Assembly: GCA_020721005.1 (NCBI GenBank)
Contig: DYNP01000002.1
Location: 314,649 to 378,648, forward strand
DNA from: Thiomargarita sp.
Lineage (GTDB): Bacteria; Pseudomonadota; Gammaproteobacteria; Beggiatoales; Beggiatoaceae
DNA: 64,000 nucleotides
Direction: 5' to 3'
This document shows, in pieces, positions 9,267-18,300 of the stretch (positions within the stretch are counted from its first letter, which is position 1; the number at the start of each line of letters is the position of its first letter). A program made the position numbers and the translations under genes. The notes below the pieces were generated by a model. It did not search any database. It saw only the letters and a program-made list of their open reading frames with translations, and was not told where the DNA came from.

Positions 9267-10424
9267 TTAAACCGTCATTAATTCCCGAGTAGGTAACGTA
9301 AAATAGAATAAACAGCCTTGTCCCAGCTCACTTTCTACCCCCACTTGCCCTCCCAATTGGCCAATAATTTGTTGGACAACTGATAACCCCAATCCATGTC
9401 CTTCCGTATGCCCTTTGTGTAAACGCATGAATGGTACAAATAACTGCCCACATTCGGCACTGGACAATCCCTCCCCATTGTCTTTGACCCAAAAACGCAC
9501 TTGCCGATCTTCCCAAGGTTCACACCCCAACTGCAAACGAGGCGGCTTCCCCCCGTATTTTAAACCATTACTTAAGTAATTAGCCCACACCTCTTCTATC
9601 CAAGGTGAATAACCCACTGCAGGCAACCACACTTCCGGCATCCTCAATTCACCCTGAAATTCCTTGAGAACATCAGACAAACGATGCTGTGTCACCTGAA
9701 TCAAGATCTGTCTCATATCCACACTGTCCAACTCAATTTTTTGCGATGAAACTCCGGCTAATAGCAATAGAGACTCAATAATTTCCAACATTTTTTGTCC
9801 ACTTTGCTGAATAGCCTCAATATACTCCATGTCTCCTCCCTTTTTTTCGTTATACTCCATTAATAACAACTCACTAAACCCCAAAATAGCACTCAAGGGA
9901 TTTTTCAAATCATGAGCTAACGTATGGGAAAATATATTTAACTCTGTAATTCGCTTCTCCAACTCAACCACATAATGCCTGCGAACCTGTAACTCCTGTT
10001 CCAACTGCTGCCGCAATCTCCGCAAATTCAAATGAGTCTCCACTCTGACCAACACCTCCTCAATTTGAATAGGCTTAGTGATATAATCCACGGCGCCCAC
10101 TGAAAATCCGCGAATCTTATCCTGAACATCAGCCAAGGCAGTCATAAAAATCACTGGAATATCGCAAACTCCAACTTGAGACTTTAAATGCTGACAAGTC
10201 TCAAAACCATCCATACCCAACATCATCACATCCAATAAAATCAAATCTGGTCTGGCAAAATTAGCCTTTTCCAAAGCAGCCGGACCATTCTTGGCCACCA
10301 ACACTCTGTAACCCGAACTTGTCAATAATTCGAGCAACACCTTAATATTATCCAGCACATCATCGACAACTAAAATCGTGCCTTTTGTAGATATATTCGT
10401 CATAAAAAACCATCCATTTTTCAT
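9267..10424 (-). CDS. Receiver-histidine kinase (Rec-HisKA-HATPase)
   Basis: 385 residues, cytoplasmic, without membrane segments. A receiver domain comes first (about 15-135; TILVVDD, phosphoacceptor in LILLDVMM, conserved Lys in YITKPI), then a short coiled coil, a HisKA box with His near 168 (SHTLAHDLKNPLS) and a HATPase domain (N box WANYLSNGLKYGG, G boxes DNGEGL and GHGLGLS). The layout resembles kinases that take phosphate at the N-terminal receiver and pass it on or dephosphorylate it. The start at 10424 has GAGG nearby; ATG 10403 is an alternative. It is last of the minus-strand kinase cluster, separated by the HsdR fragment. Confidence 0.88.
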   Translation of the reverse strand: MKNGWFFMTNISTKGTILVVDDVLDNIKVLLELLTSSGYRVLVAKNGPAALEKANFARPDLILLDVMMLGMDGFETCQHLKSQVGVCDIPVIFMTALADVQDKIRGFSVGAVDYITKPIQIEEVLVRVETHLNLRRLRQQLEQELQVRRHYVVELEKRITELNIFSHTLAHDLKNPLSAILGFSELLLMEYNEKKGGDMEYIEAIQQSGQKMLEIIESLLLLAGVSSQKIELDSVDMRQILIQVTQHRLSDVLKEFQGELRMPEVWLPAVGYSPWIEEVWANYLSNGLKYGGKPPRLQLGCEPWEDRQVRFWVKDNGEGLSSAECGQLFVPFMRLHKGHTEGHGLGLSVVQQIIGQLGGQVGVESELGQGCLFYFTLPTRELMTV

Positions 10425-10444
10425 GAGACCTCATCAATTTTCTG

Positions 10445-10474
10445 TGTAGAGACGCGATTAATCGCGTCTCTACA
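10445..10474. repeat. 30-bp perfect palindrome at the 3' end of the HsdR fragment
   Basis: A perfect palindrome centred on TA, with core GAGACGCGATTAATCGCGTC. It overlaps the last five bases of the truncated HsdR gene. It could act as a terminator hairpin or mark an insertion/deletion junction. Palindromes of this sequence style are common interspersed repeats in other bacteria. Confidence 0.75.
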
Positions 10475-11000
10475 TCCGGGCTTCCCAATAGTAACGCGGC
10501 TTGCGCCCCGCCGGATCGAAAAAGTAATTGAACTCGGCTATTTTCGCCACTTCAGGGGTTTTGATACCTTTGTAATACTGATATTTTGCCCAAAGCTGTT
10601 CAGGTGTCGGGAAACATTCCAGACTGTGCTGTATTTCAATCAGTTGTGAATAACCGGAACGGTCGTGTTCAATAAAACTGTCGCCATTCGTGCTGAATAC
10701 CACAGGAATATCTAAAATCTGTCCATAATCAAGCACCTGCTGTATACCCGCCGATTCGCTGAGGGTGTTTTTCTTGATCTCGATAATGGCAACCGGAATA
10801 TTGGGCTTGTAATATAAAATCACATCGGCAAATTTTCTTTTGCCGCGTGTGGTTTTCTTGCCATTGACATAAATACGCCCATCCGTGAAATACACATTCT
10901 CACGGATTTGCTTTTGCAAATCCCAGCCACTTTTTACTAGGCTAGGCAAAACATAGTGGGTGTAAATACTGTTTTCAGAAAGTCCTTTTTTGCTAACCAT
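10470..11000 (-). CDS. Type I restriction HsdR N-terminal nuclease domain, truncated
   Basis: 176 residues matching the N-terminal domain of type I restriction endonuclease R subunits. The PD-(D/E)xK nuclease core is intact by eye: D59 in FADVILYY, then E74 and K76 in IIEIKK. The protein ends at GRKPRYYWEARM, where full-length HsdR proteins continue from a PRYYQ-type motif into the helicase motor. The stop lies inside a 30-bp palindrome. The rest of hsdR and all hsdM/hsdS genes are absent. It is probably a relic fragment, though a stand-alone nuclease is not excluded because the start has a good ribosome site (AAAGG) and the frame is clean. It sits between kinase genes on the same strand. Confidence 0.75.
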   Translation of the reverse strand: MVSKKGLSENSIYTHYVLPSLVKSGWDLQKQIRENVYFTDGRIYVNGKKTTRGKRKFADVILYYKPNIPVAIIEIKKNTLSESAGIQQVLDYGQILDIPVVFSTNGDSFIEHDRSGYSQLIEIQHSLECFPTPEQLWAKYQYYKGIKTPEVAKIAEFNYFFDPAGRKPRYYWEARM

Positions 11001-11101
11001 TTAATTTACCTTTTTCAATAAGTATCAACGGTGCTTAAATTTATGTTTCAGAAAACTATCTTTAGGCTTAAATTAACAACAATACAATTGCAACTCCTTA
11101 T

Positions 11102-13183
11102 TTAAAAAATGAAGGACTGTACACATTCCTCTTTACCCACCGCAGAATCACTGATCAAATGATGGACCTGCTGAATCAGCTCATCCTTGCTATAAGACTC
11201 TTTATGAAAAATTGGGACTGCAAAACTGTTTAAACGAGCCTGCTCCTCGGTAGTCAAATGTCGGGCAGTCAATACCACCACGGGAATTGATTGCCACTTC
11301 TCATGCTCCTGTAAACAATTTAAAAACTCAAACCCATTCATCACTGGCATATTCAAATCCAACAAAATCAAATCTGGCTTTTTATCATCCAAATGCTCCA
11401 AAGCCACCTGCCCATCTTCCGCCTGAAATACCTTCCAACCTTCTACCTCCAAAATAGCCGCCACAGCCCGCCTTAACAAATTCTCATCTTCGATCAACAT
11501 GATCAAACTTTGTGACTTATCTTGAAGATGATATTTTTCCAAAACAGTGACCAATTTATCATGAGACACTGGCTTGGTCAAATAATCGGTAGCCCCCAAA
11601 GCATATCCTCGTTGTTTATCCTCCTCCATGGAAATCATGATTACCGGAATATCACATAACAGGGAATTACTTTTTAAAGCAGACAACACCCACCAACCTT
11701 CCATTTCCGGCATCTGCACATCCAACAAAATGGCATCTGGCCGCAATTTTAACGACAACTTCAAACCATCTTCCCCATTGGCTGCCACTGCCACCGCATA
11801 ACCCAAATCACTCAAATCTTTTCTCAACATTTGGCGCACATTGGGATCATCATCGATCACCAACACAATACCATCCCCTTCTAACAAACCAGGCTCAGTC
11901 AACAATTCTGACTCGGGAATAGACCCTATTGGCTTCTCCAAATTCATTGGCAAAGTAATGGTCAACGTGGAACCTCGCCCAAACTCACTTTGCACCTTAA
12001 TTTCCCCTGCCATCATATTGACAAATTCCTTGGTGATCGCCAAACCCAATCCAGTCCCACCATAACGACGAGTGGTTGAAGAATCAGCCTGCATAAAAGG
12101 TTTGAACAAACCTTTCTGCTGCTCCTCGGTCATTCCAATTCCATTGTCACTGACTGTAAAATGGATGAATTCCCCCTGTGGAACAATCTCCAAATAAATA
12201 CTACCCTTCTCGGTAAATTTAGTGGCATTGGTCAATAAATTTAACAACATTTGTCGCAATTTACCCATGTCGGTGCACATCTTTCCCAATCGGGCAGGTC
12301 CTTTGACAAACAACAAATTGGCCCGTTTCTCAACCAAAGGTTGCATAATTTTAACCACATCCCCAATAACTTCATTTAAATCAAACTCCTCCACCACTAA
12401 ATCGATTTTTCCAGCCTCAATTTTAGAAATATCCAAAATATCGCTGATAAGTCCCAACAAATGGTGACTGGCAGACTGAATTTTAACCAAATCATCCATA
12501 CATTCAGTACCCCCTAAATCTCCAACTTCCTCCATCAACATTTCACAATAACCCAAGATAGCATTCAATGGGGTACGAAGCTCATGGCTCATATTCGCCA
12601 AAAATTGAGTTTTTGCCAAACTGGCAGTCTCTGCCATTGTCCGCGCCTGCTCTGCCTCTTCCTTAGCAATCAACAATTCTGCGGTTCGCTCCTCCACCCG
12701 TTTTTCCAATTCCTGACGAGCCTTGATCAGTTCCACAGTACGTTCCATCACCTTCTGTTCCAACTCTAAACGATGCTGTCGATCCTGTTGAATAAAACGC
12801 AAATAAGTTTGTAACTTACTGATCAGTTGCACGGTATCAATGGGTTTGGTCAAATAATCGGCAGCCCCCACCGCAAATCCCTTTTGACGAAACTCATCTG
12901 TTTTATAGGCTGCCGTGAGAAAAACAATTGGAATATGCTGAGTTTTTTTGCGAGCTCGAATCGCCTTGGCCGTTTCAAAACCATCCATTTCTGGCATTTG
13001 AACATCTAAAATGATCAAATCGACATTTTCCTTCAATAATATCTTAAGTGCCGCAATTCCGGATTCTGCCTCGATAATATGGGCTTGGATATATTCTAAG
13101 ATCAGAGTTTTAAGAGTAAAAAGGTTGTTTCTATTATCATCTACAATCAGGATATTAAAGCTATCATTGGTGATCAAAGTCAT
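11102..13183 (-). CDS. Hybrid histidine kinase, Rec-HisKA-HATPase-Rec-Rec (copy 2)
   Basis: 693 residues from the ATG at 13183, preferred because AGGGGAA precedes it; a TTG 33 bases upstream would overlap the previous gene. Domains: Rec1 (about 10-128, [13 protein letters not shown]), a coiled coil (130-190), HisKA with His near 198 ([14 protein letters not shown]), HATPase (about 260-410; [15 protein letters not shown]), Rec2 (about 440-555) and Rec3 (about 560-675, LDLNMPVMNG). All three receivers keep the phosphoacceptor Asp. There is no membrane segment or sensor domain, so input probably comes by phosphotransfer or partner contact. It shares its domain order with the 687-residue neighbour, a tandem duplication, and is probably co-transcribed with it. 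Confidence 0.9.
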   Translation of the reverse strand: MTLITNDSFNILIVDDNRNNLFTLKTLILEYIQAHIIEAESGIAALKILLKENVDLIILDVQMPEMDGFETAKAIRARKKTQHIPIVFLTAAYKTDEFRQKGFAVGAADYLTKPIDTVQLISKLQTYLRFIQQDRQHRLELEQKVMERTVELIKARQELEKRVEERTAELLIAKEEAEQARTMAETASLAKTQFLANMSHELRTPLNAILGYCEMLMEEVGDLGGTECMDDLVKIQSASHHLLGLISDILDISKIEAGKIDLVVEEFDLNEVIGDVVKIMQPLVEKRANLLFVKGPARLGKMCTDMGKLRQMLLNLLTNATKFTEKGSIYLEIVPQGEFIHFTVSDNGIGMTEEQQKGLFKPFMQADSSTTRRYGGTGLGLAITKEFVNMMAGEIKVQSEFGRGSTLTITLPMNLEKPIGSIPESELLTEPGLLEGDGIVLVIDDDPNVRQMLRKDLSDLGYAVAVAANGEDGLKLSLKLRPDAILLDVQMPEMEGWWVLSALKSNSLLCDIPVIMISMEEDKQRGYALGATDYLTKPVSHDKLVTVLEKYHLQDKSQSLIMLIEDENLLRRAVAAILEVEGWKVFQAEDGQVALEHLDDKKPDLILLDLNMPVMNGFEFLNCLQEHEKWQSIPVVVLTARHLTTEEQARLNSFAVPIFHKESYSKDELIQQVHHLISDSAVGKEECVQSFIF

Positions 13184-13209
13184 ATAAGTTCCCCTAGATA
13201 TTTTGACGT

Positions 13210-15273
13210 TTAGCAACTGAAATGGTTGAGGGTTATACCATTGCCAGTAGTACTTGTAGGCTCTTTAAAAGTGGATTGGCTAATTAAATTGTGAATATGC
13301 AATGTCAACTCATGCTGATTATAAGCCTCCTTTTTAAACACACTGCCCCCTTCATGACTTAAACGCTCATATTCTTCTGCAGTTAAACTTTTGGCAGTCA
13401 ACACGATAACGGGTACACTTTTCCATTTCTCCTGTTTGCGCAACTGTTTTAAAAATTCAAAACCATCCATTTCTGGCATGATTAAATCCAACAAAATGAT
13501 AGCGGGCTGCTGCTCTTCTAAGTGTTCAAGAGCCACCTTACCATTTTCCGCTTTAAATACTTGCCATCCTTCTTTAGTCAAAAAATTACTCATCACTTCT
13601 CGTATAATCACATCATCTTCAACCAACATAATCAATTTTTGAGCCTGATGAGCCACATGATATTTTTCTAACAATTTGCCCAATTGTTCCCGCTGTATTG
13701 GTTTGGCTAAATATTCTGAAGCCCCAGCCACATAACATTTTTGACCAGGGGTTTCCATAGAGATCATGATCACCGGTACTTGCACAAATAACGGATTGTC
13801 TTTTAAAATGGACAGCACACGCCAACCATCCATTTTTGGCATATTAACATCCAATAAAATGGCATCAGGTCGCAATTTATAAGCCAATTTCAATCCTTCT
13901 TCCCCAGAATCGGCCACTGCCACCGCATAGCCCAATTTGGTCAAATCATGCTTTAAAGTTTCCCTTACCAAAAGATCATCGTCAATCACCAATACAATGC
14001 CATCTCCTAAGGATCTGGTAATATTGGCGGGAATATCAGACAATATCCCTGAATTAAAAATATTACTGGTCGGTAAACAAATGGTTAAGGTGGTGCCTTG
14101 TCCAAATTCACTGTAAACCTGAATGTTGCCGCCCATCATTTCCGCAAATTTTTTAGTGATGGCAAGTCCCAATCCCGTACCTCCATAACGACGCGTCGTG
14201 GAAGAATCTGCTTGGGTAAATGGCTTAAATAATTTTTTTTGTTGTTCCTCAGTCATGCCGATCCCATTGTCAATCACACTGAATTGAATACTTTCTGAAC
14301 AAGGATATTGAATATCCAATATAATTTGGCCTTGCTCAGTAAATTTAGCCGCATTGCTGATCAAATTCAACAACATTTGTCGCAACTTAGTGGTATCACT
14401 GCTGATGGTCGGTAAATTAGGGGGACGCCTCACCGTAAGCACATTCCCTTTTTGCTCAACTAAAGGCTGGACGGTACTGATAACTTCATTGAGCAAGGCC
14501 TCCATATCCACAGATTCCCAAAATACTTCCATTTTACCTGCCTCAATCTTTGAAATATCCAAAACATCATTGATCAAACCCAGCAAATGCTTGCCTGCAC
14601 TTTGAATTTTTTTCAAATCTGGAGTAAAATCCAATTCCAATTCTTCAGATTCTTCAATCAACATTTCACTGTAACCAATAATGGCATTTAAAGGGGTACG
14701 TAATTCATGACTCATATTGGCTAAGAATTGACTTTTGGCAATGTTGGCTTCCTCAGCCTTCTCCTTGGCCTGTTGTAGCGCCTGCTCTATCTGTTTGCGT
14801 TGAGCAATTTCTTGATTGAGCAACTGATTGGCCTCCAAAAGTTTTGAAGTGCGCTCTTGTACTTTATTTTCCAACTCCTGCTTATGTAACTGTTCCTGCT
14901 CAATAAATCGCAAATAAGTGTTAATGCGGCTGATCAGTTGGGCTGTGTCAATAGGTTTGGTTAAATAATCAGCCGCCCCCACCGCAAAACCTTTTTGACG
15001 AAAATCCTCAGTCTTATAAGCAGCCGTTAGAAATACAATGGGAATATGTTGATTTTTTCTACGGGAACGAATAATTTGAGCTGTTTCAAAGCCATCCATA
15101 CCAGGCATTTGTACATCTAAAATGATGAGATCAACTTTTTCCTTCAAGAGAATTTTAAGGGCCATTGGGCCAGAATCCGCTTCAAAAATTTGAGCGTTTA
15201 GATGTTCAGTGATTAAAGTATGTAAAGTGAACAGATTGTTTTTATTGTCATCGACGATAAGAATATTTAGCAT
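13210..15273 (-). CDS. Hybrid histidine kinase, Rec-HisKA-HATPase-Rec-Rec (copy 1)
   Basis: 687 residues, cytoplasmic. It begins directly in a receiver ([17 protein letters not shown]; phosphoacceptor in [13 protein letters not shown]), followed by a coiled coil, HisKA with His near 190 ([21 protein letters not shown]), HATPase ([21 protein letters not shown]), Rec2 (about 430-545, [11 protein letters not shown]) and Rec3 (about 548-665, [11 protein letters not shown]). It starts 47 bases after the giant kinase gene and is followed at once by its paralog, so the three probably form one operon and one phosphorelay. Output domains are absent. Confidence 0.9.
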   Translation of the reverse strand: MLNILIVDDNKNNLFTLHTLITEHLNAQIFEADSGPMALKILLKEKVDLIILDVQMPGMDGFETAQIIRSRRKNQHIPIVFLTAAYKTEDFRQKGFAVGAADYLTKPIDTAQLISRINTYLRFIEQEQLHKQELENKVQERTSKLLEANQLLNQEIAQRKQIEQALQQAKEKAEEANIAKSQFLANMSHELRTPLNAIIGYSEMLIEESEELELDFTPDLKKIQSAGKHLLGLINDVLDISKIEAGKMEVFWESVDMEALLNEVISTVQPLVEQKGNVLTVRRPPNLPTISSDTTKLRQMLLNLISNAAKFTEQGQIILDIQYPCSESIQFSVIDNGIGMTEEQQKKLFKPFTQADSSTTRRYGGTGLGLAITKKFAEMMGGNIQVYSEFGQGTTLTICLPTSNIFNSGILSDIPANITRSLGDGIVLVIDDDLLVRETLKHDLTKLGYAVAVADSGEEGLKLAYKLRPDAILLDVNMPKMDGWRVLSILKDNPLFVQVPVIMISMETPGQKCYVAGASEYLAKPIQREQLGKLLEKYHVAHQAQKLIMLVEDDVIIREVMSNFLTKEGWQVFKAENGKVALEHLEEQQPAIILLDLIMPEMDGFEFLKQLRKQEKWKSVPVIVLTAKSLTAEEYERLSHEGGSVFKKEAYNQHELTLHIHNLISQSTFKEPTSTTGNGITLNHFSC

Positions 15274-15320
15274 TGGGATGTCAATTGTCAGTGGGGTGAA
15301 CTGAATTTATTTGGCCACAA

Positions 15321-18300
15321 TCATCGGTAAAGCCAAACTCTCATAAGAGATATCAACTTATCCGGATCAATGGGTTTGGCCAGATAATCGTTAGCGCCTG
15401 CCTCAATGCACTTGGCTTTATCTCCCTTCATAGCCTTGGCAGTCAACGCAATGATGGGTAGCTTTCGGAATTGAGGTTGTTCTCTAATCTGTTTTATGGC
15501 CTCATAGCCATCCATTTCTGGCATCATAATATCCATCAACACGATATTAATATCGGGTTGAATGGCAAGGAATTCTAAAGCTTCTCTACCAGTCTCAGCT
15601 ACAAGGATTTCCATATTTTTATCTTCCAAGATGGTGGTTAAAGCAAAAGTGTTGCGCATATCATCATCGACCAAGAGCACTTTTTTATGACTGAGAATAG
15701 CCTCCTTATCATGTAATCTTCGCAACATGACCCGTTTTTCTTTAGGCAGTTGAGATTCAATTTGATGTAAGAATAAAGTGGCCTCATCTAACAATCTTTC
15801 CGGGGAACGTGCTGTTTTCACGGTTACATTGTCAGTGTGTCCCTGCAATAAGGATTCTTCTTCATAAGTCAGTTCCCGCTCAGTGTAGAGGATGATGGGG
15901 ACCTGGGATAATTTTTCTTCTTCTTGAATAGACTCCAACAATTGAGGAATAGATATTTGTTGAACATCAATGTCCAAAATCAGGCAGTCAATATCTTGGA
16001 TACGTAAAATGTCCAAAGTGGTGTCCAGATCGTGGACAATCTGAATTTGCACCTGTTGTTCGCTGACTGTGTCTAAAATTTTCTGCTGATGATCCAGGTG
16101 ATCAACCAATACTAATAAACTTTTCACCTGTTTGGTGATAAATTGTTCTATTTTTTTGAATGCTTCTCCCAATTCGGACATGCTCACCGGCTTCAACAAG
16201 TAACCAATGGCACCCATTTGTTTGGCATCGTGACTTTGGTGGGAGGCAGACATGAAATGAACGGGAATATGACGAGTTTTGGGATTGTCTTTCAAGTGTT
16301 CCATCACTGACCAACCGTCCATTTGGGGCAAACTGATGTCTAAAATAATGGCTTGAGGTTGATAGGTTTCGGCAAGGGCTAGACCGGTTTTTCCGTCGTG
16401 AGCAATTAGACATTTAAAGCCTTTTTCATGGGCCAAATCCAGCAGCACGCGAGCAAATTTCACATCATCTTCAACCACTAACAGTCGTTGATCAGTGGTT
16501 GATAAGTTGTTACGATCATCGTAATTGTCTTCAGTCCCTTCTTGATCGGAAGGGTAGGAAAGAGGGAGAGAGGGAGTGATTTTTGGTTGAGCGGGCGAAG
16601 GAGAATTTTCTTTGTTCTCACATTCTGAATCAGTTTCATTCCCAAATTCCGAGATGAGAATTTTTGTTGTTTGCTCTTGCGATACAATCCCAGATGAGAT
16701 GGGAGGGCTCCCAGGTTGTGAGGATGGATGGTTTTCAATCTTGGCTTGATGGGAAGGAATATCTGCACGAGTTTTTTGAGGGTCCAGGTCTTCAGTAACT
16801 GATAGGGGAACAGGATTGAATTTTTTGGTTGTGGAGGGAATTGGGATTTGATCGGGTAAATAGAGAGTGAAAGTGCTGCCTTTGCCTTCTTCACTGTGTA
16901 GGGTAATTTCTCCGCCCAGTAGTCGAGCCAGTTGGCGAGAGATAGAGAGTCCCAAACCAGTGCCTCCATATTTGCGGCTGGTGGTGCCATCGGCTTGTTG
17001 AAAGGCCTCAAAGATCAATTGTTGTTTGTGTGGAGGAATGCCAATGCCACTGTCGATGACGCTGATGGTGAGAAGTTGGGTATTGTTGGGCAGGGAATTG
17101 GGATCAAGTTGGGTTTCTTTGAGGATTTGGGATTTTTCTTGACAGTGGACATGCAGTTGGATACTGCCGCGGCTGGTGAATTTGAAGGCGTTGGAGAGTA
17201 AATTGTTGAGAATTTGATTGAGTCGTTGTTGATCGGTGTGCCAGAAATCGGGCAGTTGGCTGGACTCTGCAAGGATGTAAAATTCCAGGTGTTTGTTTTC
17301 GGCAATGTGGCGAAATTTGTGTTCAATGCCCATGATCAGGTCAGAAAGGGGAATTTTGTCAACTTGGGTTTGGAGTTTGCCGGCTTCCACTTTGGAAAGG
17401 TCAAGTATATCATTGATTAAATTGAGTAAATCGACTCCCGCGGAATGAATGGTTCGAGCATATTCGACTTGTTTATGGGTAAGGTTATTGGTTTTATTTT
17501 CGGAAAGCAGTTGAGCAAGAATGAGCAGACTGTTGAGGGGAGTGCGCAGTTCGTGGGACATGTTGGCTAGGAATTCTGATTTGTATTGACTGGCCAACAT
17601 TAATTCTTGTGCTTTTTCTTCCAGGATGGTTTTGGCTTTTTTCAAAGCGGTATTTTTTTCTTGGACTTCGGCTTGTTGGCGTTCCAATTCATGGGTGCGT
17701 TCCTCTAATTCTTCATTGGCTTGACGCAATTCTTCTTGTTGACTTTGTAATTCTTCGGATTGACTTTGTAATTCTTCGGTTTGAATTTGGGTTTGACGCA
17801 GCAATTCTTGCATTTGGGTGCGAGATTCGGCCATGTTGATGGTGATGCCAATGTCCGGGCGAATTTGTTGAATAAATTCCAGTTGCAGAGGGGTAAATGG
17901 GTGAATAGTGGCAATTTCAAACACTCCAGCCACTTTGTCCTCGTACAAAAAGGGTACGAGTAGCAGTTGTTGAGGTGTGGTGTTGAGAATACCTGATTGT
18001 AAGGTGATGGTGTCGGCTGGAACTTCGGTGATGATGATGCATTCTTGTTCCAAGGCGGCTTGGCCAAGCAGTCCTTCTCCAAAATGACATTGTAAGGGGG
18101 TATTTTTGCGCCAGGTGTAGGCATAACTGGCTACCAATTTTAGGAAAGGAAGAGATTGGGCATCTGAGTTGGGGTGATAGGCGATGTAAAATACTCCAAC
18201 TTGGGCAGAGAGGTATTTGGTGAGGAATTCAATGATGGATTTGGAGAGTGTCAGGCTGTCTTGTTGGCCGCTCATGACTTGAGCCAAACGCATTTGACCG

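Noticed and set aside
16102..17011. Additional frames within the giant kinase gene
   Set aside because: They overlap the receiver and linker regions in other frames; the main frame has continuous domain matches and needs no frameshift.
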